Origin: Pseudomonas leptonychotis
GTDB taxonomy: Bacteria > Pseudomonadota > Gammaproteobacteria > Pseudomonadales > Pseudomonadaceae
Assembly: GCF_004920405.1 (NCBI RefSeq)
Contig: NZ_RFLV01000001.1
Location: 1,054,001 to 1,118,000, forward strand
DNA: 64,000 nt
Direction of reading: 5' to 3'
This document shows, piece by piece, positions 56,495 to 64,000 of this stretch. The stretch's first letter is position 1. Each line of letters begins with the position of its first letter. Both the position numbers and the translations under genes were made by a program. The notes under the pieces are model-generated. The model was not told the DNA's origin, made no database searches, and saw only the letters and a list, made by a program, of their open reading frames with translations.

Positions 56495-57039
56495 TGAGTC
56501 GCCTATTTGGCCTGCTCCTGCTGCTGGCCGGGCTGCTCTATCCGTTTGCCGTGTATTACGGCATGGAGCACCTCTCGCCACGCCTATTCGCTGTGGTGCT
56601 CGGCGGCCTATGGCTGGTGCGCGCGTTGAGCCAATGGGGCAAGCCGGGCAACCGCTGGATGACCGCCATGGCCCTGGGTTTCTGCCTGCTACTCGGTCTC
56701 GCGGGCGATCCCGCGTTGTTGCGCTGGTACCCGGTGTTGCTTAACGGCCTGCTGCTGGCACTGTTTGGCCTTAGCCTGAAATTCGGCCCGCCGCTGATCG
56801 AACGCCTGGCGCGCCTGACCGAGCCGCAGCTGCCGGACGTCGCCGTGCGCTACACGCGCCTGGTTACCGCCGTCTGGGCCGGGTTCTTCCTGGCCAACGG
56901 CCTGGTGGTGGTGGCGCTGAATTTTTGGGCCCCGCTGAGTTGGTGGACGCTGTATACCGGGCTGATTGCCTACGGGCTGATGGGCCTGCTGTTTGCCGGA
57001 GAGTGGCTGGTGCGCCAGCGTGTAAGGAGACATGAATGA
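56494..57039 (+). CDS. Aryl polyene cluster membrane protein
   Basis: A 181-residue inner-membrane protein with about five hydrophobic helices (LFGLLLLLAGLLYPFAVYY first, FFLANGLVVVALNFWAPLSW near 130). It matches the conserved membrane protein of unknown function found next to the ligase in aryl polyene operons. Overlaps of 1 nt upstream and 4 nt downstream indicate coupled translation. Confidence 0.82.
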   Translation: MSRLFGLLLLLAGLLYPFAVYYGMEHLSPRLFAVVLGGLWLVRALSQWGKPGNRWMTAMALGFCLLLGLAGDPALLRWYPVLLNGLLLALFGLSLKFGPPLIERLARLTEPQLPDVAVRYTRLVTAVWAGFFLANGLVVVALNFWAPLSWWTLYTGLIAYGLMGLLFAGEWLVRQRVRRHE

Positions 57040-58718
57040 ACTGGCTGCCCCTTGAGCACCTGCTGCTCGAAGCCTACCCAGGTCGCGCAGTAACCGCGGA
57101 TCTGAATCACGCCCAGCTGCGCCAGCATGCCCTGCAGCTGGCGGCTGAGCTGCAAAGCCGTGGCGTACAGCGCTTGGCGCTGTACCTCGACGATGCCGCT
57201 GAGCTGGCAATTGCCCTGCTGGCCGCCTGGCGTGCCGGGATTACCGTGCTGCTGCCCGCCGATGCCCAGCCACAGACCCGCCAGCGCATGAGTACGCAAT
57301 GCGACCTGTGGCTGGACAGCTCAGGCGTCGCTACGTTTGATGGCCTGCTTAACGCCGACAGCGCTGCGCTGCCGCCGGCCCCGCTTGATCTCGACCAGTG
57401 CCGGCTGACCCTGTGCACCTCCGGTTCCAGCGGCGAAGCCAAGCTGATCGACAAATCCCTGCGCCAGCTAGCCAATGAAGTCACGGCCCTGGAACAACTG
57501 TGGGGCGAGCAACTGGGCAGCGCGACCATCCTTGGCAGCGTCGCCACCCAACATATCTATGGCTTGCTGTTTCGCGTGCTGTGGCCGCTGTGCGCCGGCC
57601 GCGCCTTTCTGCGCCGTGCCCAGCCGTTCCCCGAAGATTTGCAGCGCGAAAGCCTGGCAACCGGCACTGCTTTCGTCTGGGTGGCCAGCCCCGCGCTATT
57701 AAAAAGAATGGGCGATAACCTCAACTGGCCGGAGCTGCGTGCGGTGCGCCAGGTGTTTTCCTCTGGCGGCGCGCTGCCAGCTGAAACCGCTGCCGAACTG
57801 CACGGCCTACTTGGTCAATGGCCCACGGAAATCTACGGCAGTTCGGAAACCGGCGGCATTGCCTGGCGTCAGGGCGGCGAGCTATGGACGCCATTCGCCG
57901 ATGTCGAGCTTGGGCAAAACGCCGAAGGTGCGCTGCACTTGACGTCGCCCTATCTGCCAGCCGGCCATCGCGAGCAAACCGCCGATGCGGTCGAGTTGCA
58001 GGCCGATGGTCGCTTCGCCCTGCGCGGCCGCCTGGACCGGATTATCAAACTGGAAGAAAAGCGTATCTCCCTGCCCATGCTCGAACAGGCGCTGAGCCGC
58101 CATGAATGGCTCAGTGATGCGCGCCTGGGCGTGGTGCAGGAAGGCCGCGCCTACCTTGGCGCGCTGGTGGCCTTGAGCCCGGCCGGCTTGCATGCGCTGC
58201 GCAACCAGGGCCGCAAGACCGTCACCGAAACCCTGCGCCGCCACCTGGCCGACCATTGCGAAGCCATCGCCCTGCCGCGTCGCTGGCGGCTGCTCGCGCA
58301 GCTGCCCTACAACAACCAGGGCAAGCTGGCGCAAGCATCGGTGGAAGCACTGCTGGCCGAACCGCGGCCGACCCAGGTGGAACCGCTGTCGGCAGTCGAG
58401 CAGGACGGTGAATGGTTGTTGGAGCTGGATGTACCGCTCGACCTCGCACATTTCACCGGCCACTTTCCGCAAACCCCGGTGTTGCCAGGCGTAGTCCAGG
58501 TTGACTGGGCGCAACAGCTGGCGCGCCAGCTGATTACGGATCTGCCGCCACGCTTCAGCGGTATGGAAGTGTTGAAATTTCAGCAACTGGTTCGCCCCGG
58601 TGACCGCCTGCAACTGACCCTGCGTTTCGACGCACAGCGCAACAAGCTGTACTTCACCTTCCGCAACGGCGAAGCCGCCTGCTCGTCCGGACGGATTCTG
58701 CTGGGGCCAGCTCAATGA
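57036..58718 (+). CDS. Acyl-ACP/CoA ligase fused to a hotdog dehydratase (aryl polyene)
   Basis: A 560-residue two-domain protein. The adenylating domain (about 1-450) has the P-loop [12 protein letters not shown] at about 127-138, [15 protein letters not shown] near 266 and the hinge region [14 protein letters not shown] near 330. It should activate an aryl carboxylic acid and load it on an ACP. The C-terminal part (about 455-560) is a FabZ/FabA-like hotdog with [19 protein letters not shown], a dehydratase-type His loop. Fusion places starter loading and dehydration in one chain. A repeat element separates it from the next gene. Confidence 0.88.
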   Translation: MNWLPLEHLLLEAYPGRAVTADLNHAQLRQHALQLAAELQSRGVQRLALYLDDAAELAIALLAAWRAGITVLLPADAQPQTRQRMSTQCDLWLDSSGVATFDGLLNADSAALPPAPLDLDQCRLTLCTSGSSGEAKLIDKSLRQLANEVTALEQLWGEQLGSATILGSVATQHIYGLLFRVLWPLCAGRAFLRRAQPFPEDLQRESLATGTAFVWVASPALLKRMGDNLNWPELRAVRQVFSSGGALPAETAAELHGLLGQWPTEIYGSSETGGIAWRQGGELWTPFADVELGQNAEGALHLTSPYLPAGHREQTADAVELQADGRFALRGRLDRIIKLEEKRISLPMLEQALSRHEWLSDARLGVVQEGRAYLGALVALSPAGLHALRNQGRKTVTETLRRHLADHCEAIALPRRWRLLAQLPYNNQGKLAQASVEALLAEPRPTQVEPLSAVEQDGEWLLELDVPLDLAHFTGHFPQTPVLPGVVQVDWAQQLARQLITDLPPRFSGMEVLKFQQLVRPGDRLQLTLRFDAQRNKLYFTFRNGEAACSSGRILLGPAQ

Positions 58719-58727
58719 AGTGCTTTG

Positions 58728-58812
58728 GTAGGTTGGCGTTGAGCGCAGCGATACCCAACAGAGTGGCGATGGGTATCGCGCGGCTCAGCCTGCGCGGCCC
58801 GATCCATCCTAC
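58728..58812. repeat. Interspersed repeat inside the aryl polyene operon
   Basis: Starts GTAGGTTGGCGTTGAGCG and ends GATCCATCCTAC; the ends GTAGG / CCTAC are inverted. It contains GCGATACCCAAC, also found in the repeat at 62471. It fills the 107-base gap between the ligase and the glycosyltransferase, in an operon where most genes otherwise overlap. Confidence 0.75.
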
Positions 58813-58825
58813 GGGGCGGCGATAG

Positions 58826-59560
58826 ATGCATAAGCCTTGCGCGGTGATCCCGGTCTACAACCACGAGCACGCGCTGCCCGTGGTGGTCGCGGCCCTGCAC
58901 GCGGCCGGCCTGCCCTGTGTGCTGGTAGACGACGCTTCAAGCCCGGCTTGCGCGGCGGTGATGGATCAGTTGGCCACACAGCCCGACACCCACCTGCTGC
59001 GTCTGGCCGTCAATCAGGGTAAGGGCGGTGCGGTTATGGCCGGCCTGCGTGAAGCCGCGCACTTGGGTTTCAGCCATGCCTTACAGGTAGACGCCGACGG
59101 CCAGCATGACCTCAGTGACCTGCCGCGCTTTATCCAAGCCTCGCAAGTCGCACCCCAGGCGTTGATCTGTGGCTACCCGCAGTACGACGAGAGCGTGCCT
59201 AAGGGTCGCCTCTATGCCCGCTACCTGACCCACGTGTGGGTGTGGATCAACACCCTGTCGCTGAGCATCCGCGACTCCATGTGTGGCTTTCGCGTCTATC
59301 CACTGCCGGCCACCCTCGCCTTGATCGACTCGGTCAGCCTCGGCAAACGCATGGACTTCGACACCGAAGTCCTGGTACGCCTGGCCTGGCGCAACCAGCC
59401 CATGCAGTGGCTACCGACCAAGGTGCATTACCCGCTGGACGGCCTCTCGCACTTTCGTCTGTGGCACGACAATGCCCTGATCTCGAAGATGCACACCAAG
59501 CTGTTTTTCGGCATGTTGCTGCGCGCGCCGCAGATCCTCTGGCGCAGGTGGCGCAGATGA
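58826..59560 (+). CDS. Glycosyltransferase family 2 (aryl polyene)
   Basis: A 244-residue GT-A enzyme. AVIPVYNHEHALPVVVAALH at the N-terminus, CVLVDDASSPACA and ALQVDADGQHD (the DxD metal site) are clear. DSMCGFRVYPLP follows as the acceptor-side motif. It resembles dolichol-phosphate mannosyltransferase-like enzymes and probably adds a sugar while the polyene is attached to its lipid. It ends in an ATGA overlap with the LpxL-like gene. In some aryl polyene clusters, as I recall, these two activities are fused. Confidence 0.9.
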   Translation: MHKPCAVIPVYNHEHALPVVVAALHAAGLPCVLVDDASSPACAAVMDQLATQPDTHLLRLAVNQGKGGAVMAGLREAAHLGFSHALQVDADGQHDLSDLPRFIQASQVAPQALICGYPQYDESVPKGRLYARYLTHVWVWINTLSLSIRDSMCGFRVYPLPATLALIDSVSLGKRMDFDTEVLVRLAWRNQPMQWLPTKVHYPLDGLSHFRLWHDNALISKMHTKLFFGMLLRAPQILWRRWRR

Positions 59561-60492
59561 ACCCGCAGCACTGGGCCGGGCAGCGCGAACGCGGCAGCTT
59601 TATCCTGATGAAGTTCACTGCCTGGTTGGCCCGTGTGCTTGGGCGCCGGCTGATCAGCCCGTTGCTGTACCTGATCGTGCTGTATTTCTACCTGTTCGGC
59701 GCCAAAGCGCGGCGCAGCATCCGTCAGTATCAACGCAACCTGGCCAACTGGAGCGGTCGCGCAGAGCTGCACCCCAGCCGCCTGTCCGTGCTGCGCCACT
59801 TTATGAGCTTCGCCGACGCCCTACTCGACAAGCTCGATGTATGGAATGGCAAGCTTGGCCTGGAGCAGGTCACCCTGGTCGACCCCAGCAATGCCTGCAC
59901 CCAGCTGCACCAGCAAGGCCGTGGGCAGATGCTGGTGGCCGCGCACCTAGGCAATCTGGAAGTCTGCCGCGCCCTGGCCGAACTCGGCGAGCAGGTGACC
60001 ATGAATGTGCTGGTGCACACCAAGCATGCTGAGCAGTTCAACCGCCTACTCGGCGAGGCCGGCTCCACCCACCTGCGCCTGATCCAAGTCAGCGAGCTGG
60101 ATGCGGCGATCATGCTGCAATTGTCCGAACGCCTGGAACGCGGTGAGTGGCTGGCGATTGCCGGCGACCGTGTGCCACTCAAGGGCAGCCGCAAGGCCAA
60201 TGTAGACTTTCTCGGAAAATCCGCCGCCTTCCCGCAAGGCCCGTGGTTGCTGGCTGGGCTACTGCAATGCCCGGTCAGCCTGATCCACTGCCTGAAAATC
60301 GACAACCGTTATCAAGTGATCATCGAACCCTTCGCCGAGCGCCTGCAATGGAAGCGTAGCGAACGTGATGAGGTGATCCGCCACTGGACCCAACGCTACG
60401 CCGACCAGCTGGCACAACGCTGCCTGGATGCGCCTCTGCAATGGTTCAATTTCTACCCGTTTTGGAATGAAGATGACGACACATCAGCCTGA
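59557..60492 (+). CDS. LpxL/HtrB-like lysophospholipid acyltransferase (aryl polyene)
   Basis: A 311-residue inner-membrane acyltransferase of the lipid A acyltransferase family. One transmembrane segment lies at about 33-51 (LISPLLYLIVLYFYLFGA). MLVAAHLGNLEVCRALAEL carries the catalytic H-x4-E, and AIAGDRVPLKGSRKANVDFL and FYPFWNED follow as in this family. It would join the aryl polyene to a glycerol- or sugar-lipid. ATG 59557 overlaps the glycosyltransferase stop by 4 nt. Longer open frame upstream is a shadow of that gene. Confidence 0.88.
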   Translation: MNPQHWAGQRERGSFILMKFTAWLARVLGRRLISPLLYLIVLYFYLFGAKARRSIRQYQRNLANWSGRAELHPSRLSVLRHFMSFADALLDKLDVWNGKLGLEQVTLVDPSNACTQLHQQGRGQMLVAAHLGNLEVCRALAELGEQVTMNVLVHTKHAEQFNRLLGEAGSTHLRLIQVSELDAAIMLQLSERLERGEWLAIAGDRVPLKGSRKANVDFLGKSAAFPQGPWLLAGLLQCPVSLIHCLKIDNRYQVIIEPFAERLQWKRSERDEVIRHWTQRYADQLAQRCLDAPLQWFNFYPFWNEDDDTSA

Positions 60493-62014
60493 TCCCATCG
60501 TGTTTGGCGAACGCCCCTTGAGCATCGAGCAGGTTGTCGCCCTGGCCAGCCGCGGCGCCCCTTCTCAACTGCAAAGCGATGCCGCCTACCGCGAAAAAAT
60601 CGCTAAAGGTGCGCGCTTCCTCGACAGCCTGCTGGACAAGGAGGGGGTGATCTACGGCGTCACCACCGGCTACGGCGACTCCTGCGTGGTGGCCGTACCA
60701 CTGCATCAGGTCGAAGCGCTGCCGCGTCACCTTTACACCTTCCACGGCTGCGGCCTGGGTAAACTGCTGGATGAGCAAGCGACCCGCGCGGTCCTGGCGG
60801 CACGTTTGCAGTCGCTGTGTCAGGGCGTTTCCGGCGTGCGTGTGGAATTGCTCGAACGCCTGCAAGCCTTTATCGAATTTGATGTGCTGCCGTTGATCCC
60901 GGAAGAAGGCTCGGTCGGCGCCAGCGGCGACCTCACGCCGCTGTCCTACGTGGCCGCCACCCTCAGCGGTGAGCGCGAGGTGATGTTCAAAGGCGAACGC
61001 CGCAGCGCCGCCGACGTGCATGCCGCGCTTGGCTGGACGCCGCTGACCCTGCGCCCCAAAGAAGCCCTGGCGCTGATGAACGGCACCGCGGTGATGACCG
61101 CTTTGGCCTGCCAGGCTTATTCGCGCGCCGACTACCTGCTCAAGCTGGCCACGCGCATCACCGCACTCAATGTGGTGGCGCTGGAAGGCAACCCGGAACA
61201 CTTCGACGAGCGCCTGTTCGCCGCTAAGCCGCATCCGGGGCAGATGCAAGTCGCCGCCTGGCTGCGTCAAGACCTGGCCATCGACGCACCGACCGCGCCG
61301 CTGCACCGCCTGCAAGACCGCTACTCGCTGCGCTGTGCACCGCACGTACTCGGCGTACTGGCCGACAGCCTGGGCCTGCTGCGCCAATTTATCGAGATCG
61401 AGCTGAACAGCGCCAACGACAACCCGCTGATCGACGCCGAGGCCGAGCGCGTGCTGCACGGCGGACACTTCTACGGCGGGCATATCGCCTTCGCCATGGA
61501 CAGCCTGAAAAACCTGGTGGGCAACGTCGCCGACCTGCTCGACCGCCAGCTCGCCCTGCTGGTCGATACCCGCTACAACCATGGCCTACCGAGCAATCTG
61601 TCGGGTGCGCCGAGCGTCAGCGCCATGATCAACCACGGCTTCAAGGCTGTGCAGATCGGCACCAGCGCCTGGACCGCCGAGGCGCTGAAAAACACCATGC
61701 CGGCCAGCGTGTTCTCACGCTCCACCGAGTGCCACAACCAGGACAAAGTGAGCATGGGCACCATCGCCGCCCGCGACGCCCTACGCAGCCTGGAGCTGAC
61801 CGAACAGGTCGCCGCCGCCACCCTGCTGGCCGCCAACCAGGGCGTGTGGCTACGCCAGCGCGACGGCAAAATCAACATCCCGGCGCCGGTCGCCGCCATG
61901 CGTGAACAGCTGGCCGTGGACTTCCACCCGGTGATCGAAGACCGCGCCCTGGAAGCCGAGCTACGCCTGTGTCTGGTGCGTATCCGCGACCAGCATTGGG
62001 GCCTTTATGCGTAG
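60473..62014 (+). CDS. Aromatic amino acid ammonia-lyase (HAL/TAL family, aryl polyene)
   Basis: A 513-residue lyase of the histidine/tyrosine ammonia-lyase family. The self-forming MIO cofactor comes from Ala150-Ser151-Gly152 in SVGASGDLTPLSYVAA. FYGGHIAFAMDSLKN, NHGLPSNLSGAPSVSAM and FSRSTECHNQDKVSMG complete the active site. It most likely makes 4-coumarate (or cinnamate) from tyrosine (or phenylalanine) as the starter for the ligase downstream-acting step. The substrate-selectivity pair reads Phe90-His91 (TFHGCGLG). ATG 60473 overlaps the preceding gene by 20 nt; ATG 60467 is also possible. Confidence 0.9.
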   Translation: MTTHQPDPIVFGERPLSIEQVVALASRGAPSQLQSDAAYREKIAKGARFLDSLLDKEGVIYGVTTGYGDSCVVAVPLHQVEALPRHLYTFHGCGLGKLLDEQATRAVLAARLQSLCQGVSGVRVELLERLQAFIEFDVLPLIPEEGSVGASGDLTPLSYVAATLSGEREVMFKGERRSAADVHAALGWTPLTLRPKEALALMNGTAVMTALACQAYSRADYLLKLATRITALNVVALEGNPEHFDERLFAAKPHPGQMQVAAWLRQDLAIDAPTAPLHRLQDRYSLRCAPHVLGVLADSLGLLRQFIEIELNSANDNPLIDAEAERVLHGGHFYGGHIAFAMDSLKNLVGNVADLLDRQLALLVDTRYNHGLPSNLSGAPSVSAMINHGFKAVQIGTSAWTAEALKNTMPASVFSRSTECHNQDKVSMGTIAARDALRSLELTEQVAAATLLAANQGVWLRQRDGKINIPAPVAAMREQLAVDFHPVIEDRALEAELRLCLVRIRDQHWGLYA

Positions 62015-62432
62015 CAAGGGCGTATTGCAGACCGAAATCGAGCTGGTGGTGCCGTTCTTCGACGTCGACATGATGGACGTGGTCTGGCACGGCCATTACG
62101 TCAAATACTTCGAAGAGGCGCGCTGCGCCCTACTCGACAAACTCGGCCACAACTACCGACAAATGCGCGACGCCGGCTACGCCTGGCCGGTCATCGACCT
62201 GCAGGTGCGCTATATCCGTGGCGCGCAATTCGGCCAGCGCATCACCGTGCGCGCCGACCTGGTGGAGTGGGAAAACCGCCTGAAGATCAACTACCTGGTC
62301 AGCGACGCCGCTACAGGCGAGCGCATGACTCGCGGCAGCAGCGTGCAAGTAGCAGTGGAAATCGCCACCCGCGAGATGCAGTTTGTTTCACCCAAGGTGC
62401 TGACCGACGCCGTTGAAAAGGTGCTGGCGTGA
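62007..62432 (+). CDS. Thioesterase, YbgC/4HBT type (aryl polyene)
   Basis: A 141-residue hotdog thioesterase. VPFFDVDMMDVVWHGHYVKYFEEAR is the family signature, read in pieces: the Asp of DMMDVVWHG is the expected catalytic residue, and HYVKYFEEAR forms the central helix. It would release or edit acyl-ACP intermediates. It overlaps the ammonia-lyase by 8 nt. Its stop shares bases with the possible GTG start of the next frame. Confidence 0.88.
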   Translation: MRSKGVLQTEIELVVPFFDVDMMDVVWHGHYVKYFEEARCALLDKLGHNYRQMRDAGYAWPVIDLQVRYIRGAQFGQRITVRADLVEWENRLKINYLVSDAATGERMTRGSSVQVAVEIATREMQFVSPKVLTDAVEKVLA

Positions 62433-62470
62433 ACAATCTTTGGGCCGGATTAAGCCGTGCGCTCAGCACC

Positions 62471-62582
62471 GTAGGTTGGGTTGAGCGTCGCGATACCCAA
62501 CGCGGTGCTGGCCTCGTAGTCTGGATGAAATCCGGGAAACGTTCTCCGGCCTTACCCCGCTCCCGGATTGCATCCGGGCTAC
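62471..62582. repeat. Two adjacent interspersed repeats at the front of the LolA-like gene
   Basis: The first part (62471-62502) reads GTAGGTTGGGTTGAGCG then GCGATACCCAAC, a truncated relative of 58728. The second (62516-62582) starts GTAGTCTGGATGAAATCCGG and ends CCCGGATTGCATCCGGGCTAC less one base, inverted ends of a repeat type common in Pseudomonas. Both are open in the reading frame of the following gene. Confidence 0.8.
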
Positions 62583-63160
62583 AGCTGGCGTTTCTGCTGC
62601 TTCTGGCATCCGATGCTTATGCCTTCGACCTCGACCAGCTCAGCACCCAGCTGGCCAAGCCGGCCGTGGTGCGCGGTCCGCTGATTCAGGAAAAACACCT
62701 GCGCGCCTTGCCGCAGCCGCTGACCAGCCGTGGCCAGTTCGTTCTCAGCCGCGATCTCGGCCTGCTTTGGCAGCTGCAAAGCCCGCTCAAGCAGGATTAC
62801 CGCATCGACAACCAGGGCATTGCCAAGCGCACGTCCAGTGGCTGGCAACAGCAGCCCGGACAGGATGTCGCGGCGCAACAGAGCCGGCTGTTTCTCGCCG
62901 TACTCAAGGGCGATCACAGTGGCCTGGCGCGGGATTTCGAGCTGCAATTGAGCGGCACATCTGAAGCCTGGCAGCTACGCCTGGTGCCGAACTCGGTGTT
63001 GCTCAAACAGATATTCAGCCGCATCCAGATCGACGGCGGCGCGCTGGTGCAGCGCATCGAGCTGCATGAAACCCAGGGCGACCACAGCGTGCTGCGCTTG
63101 CCTGAAAGCCAGGCCGGCGATGCTTTGAGCGAGCAGGAGCAACGCGACTTTGCGCAGTGA
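62525..63160 (+). CDS. LolA-like outer membrane carrier protein (aryl polyene)
   Basis: A 211-residue periplasmic protein of the LolA-fold group found in aryl polyene clusters, probably carrying the lipid-linked pigment from the exporter towards the outer membrane. The signal peptide is KSGKRSPALPRSRIAS, then the hydrophobic LQLAFLLLLAS, cut after AYA. The mature part begins FDLDQLSTQLAKPAVVRG. ATG 62525 lies inside a repeat element, which thus supplies the basic front of the signal peptide. The frame is open back to GTG 62429, which would give an unusual 54-residue leader; the ancestral start was probably there or close to it. Confidence 0.82.
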   Translation: MKSGKRSPALPRSRIASGLQLAFLLLLASDAYAFDLDQLSTQLAKPAVVRGPLIQEKHLRALPQPLTSRGQFVLSRDLGLLWQLQSPLKQDYRIDNQGIAKRTSSGWQQQPGQDVAAQQSRLFLAVLKGDHSGLARDFELQLSGTSEAWQLRLVPNSVLLKQIFSRIQIDGGALVQRIELHETQGDHSVLRLPESQAGDALSEQEQRDFAQ

Positions 63161-64000
63161 GCGCTGGCTGCCGCGTGGCTTTTTGCTGCTGCTCGTCGGC
63201 CTGCTGGCGCTTGCCGTCTGGCAGTGGCGTAACGGCCCGCCCGTAGCCGCCGATATGCTCGCGCTATTGCCCGCTGGCAGCGGCGACGCTCTGGTGCAAC
63301 AGGCCGAGCAGCGTATGCAGGAGCCGCTCAACCGCGACCTGTTGCTACTGATCGGTCACCCGCAACGCGAGCAGGCGATTGCCCTCGCGCAGCAGGTGGG
63401 CGAGCAGTGGCGCGGCAGTGGGCGCTTCGCTCAGGTGCAGTGGAGCGTCGACAGCGACCTCGCGGCGCTGCGCGATTACCTGCGCAGCAACCGCCTGGCC
63501 CTGCTGCCGACAGCAGATCGCCAACTGTTGCTGGAACACCCGCAACAACTACTCGAACAACGCGCCGCCCAGCTGTTCGATACATTCGCCGGTTTCAGCC
63601 TGCTGCCCATCGAACAAGATTGGCTGGGCCTGGGCGTGCGTGCGCAGCAGGCGCTGAACCCCGGCAGCCGCATCCAGGCCGACCTGAGCAGCGGTGCACT
63701 GCTGCTAGAAGAGCCGGGCATGACCTGGGCCCTGCTACGCGCCAGCGCCCAGGGCAGCGCCTTTGATATGCAAGAACCGCCGCTGATTGCCGCGCAAGTC
63801 GCCGCTACCCGCGCGCAGATCGAAACCGCCGGCGGACAACTGCTAGCCGCCGGTGGCGTGCTATACGCCGCCGCTGGCCAGGCCAAAGCCACCCGCGAGA
63901 TCAGCCTGATTGGCGGCGGCGCCACCCTCGGTACGTTGCTGCTCTTACTGCTGGCCTTCCGCCGCGTGCGCGTGCTGATCAGTCTGCTGCCGATTGGCAT
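63150..64000 (+). CDS. MMPL/RND-type exporter, N-terminal part (aryl polyene; cut by window edge)
   Basis: The first 283 codons of a protein that in this family has about 750-800 residues. A membrane helix (GFLLLLVGLLALAVWQW, about 10-26) is followed by a periplasmic domain rich in Gln and Leu (about 30-250), and the next helix starts at ISLIGGGATLGTLLLLLLAF. These belong to the RND-like exporters of aryl polyene clusters that move lipid-linked products. The start is TTG 63150 (no ATG fits), with AGGAG about 10 nt upstream, overlapping the LolA-like gene by 11 nt. The rest of the operon is expected beyond 64000. Confidence 0.88.
   Translation, partial: MRSERWLPRGFLLLLVGLLALAVWQWRNGPPVAADMLALLPAGSGDALVQQAEQRMQEPLNRDLLLLIGHPQREQAIALAQQVGEQWRGSGRFAQVQWSVDSDLAALRDYLRSNRLALLPTADRQLLLEHPQQLLEQRAAQLFDTFAGFSLLPIEQDWLGLGVRAQQALNPGSRIQADLSSGALLLEEPGMTWALLRASAQGSAFDMQEPPLIAAQVAATRAQIETAGGQLLAAGGVLYAAAGQAKATREISLIGGGATLGTLLLLLLAFRRVRVLISLLPIG

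Overview
The window looks like chromosomal DNA of a Pseudomonas species. G+C is high by eye, protein families are typical of the genus, and the order waaF-ilvE-glnE-aceE-aceF-(GGDEF/EAL)-msrA ... cvrA-mscK-selO-permease-metY-hotdog-usp-parA matches, from memory, the PA5004 to PA5028 stretch of P. aeruginosa PAO1. No tRNA, rRNA, CRISPR array, transposase or integrase was seen.

Region 1 (1-15640) is a lipopolysaccharide (LPS) core locus. It starts with a tail of an unknown gene, a frameshifted glycosyltransferase-like pseudogene and a small kinase-like gene. A minus-strand run follows with four glycosyltransferases, a carbamoyltransferase, three kinase-like proteins, an extra heptosyltransferase-like gene, waaP, waaG, waaC and waaF. 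From the large kinase-like gene to waaF the genes mostly overlap by 1-4 nt or abut, so they are probably one translationally coupled transcript read from waaF. Together they would build and decorate the heptose region of the inner core (heptosylation, phosphorylation, carbamoylation, outer core sugars).

Region 2 (15661-54254) is mostly housekeeping and signalling: branched-chain amino acid transamination (ilvE), glutamine synthetase adenylylation control (glnE), pyruvate dehydrogenase (aceEF) behind two matching palindromes, a dual-domain c-di-GMP protein, msrA, a CrtI-like flavoenzyme divergent from a PadR repressor with two perfect palindromes between them, an HD-GYP protein, a glutamate-synthase-like flavoprotein, rlmJ, a LysR/MFS/nitronate monooxygenase set, an acyl-CoA dehydrogenase, a cation/proton antiporter, an MscK-type channel, selO, an amino-acid racemase homologue, an RCK-regulated permease, metY, trxC, a hotdog protein, a tandem universal stress protein behind a probable Anr site, and an orphan ParA ATPase. 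Several palindromic interspersed repeats lie just behind genes.

Region 3 (54379-64000, cut by the window edge) is the first part of an aryl polyene (APE) type biosynthetic operon: ketosynthase-like chain-length factor, acyltransferase, two acyl carrier proteins, membrane protein, acyl-ACP ligase fused to a dehydratase, family 2 glycosyltransferase, LpxL-like acyltransferase, aromatic amino acid ammonia-lyase, thioesterase, LolA-like protein and an MMPL exporter. The cluster type is known. Its odd feature is the invasion of the operon by chromosomal repeat elements. One of them appears to supply the start codon and the front of the signal peptide of the LolA-like gene.
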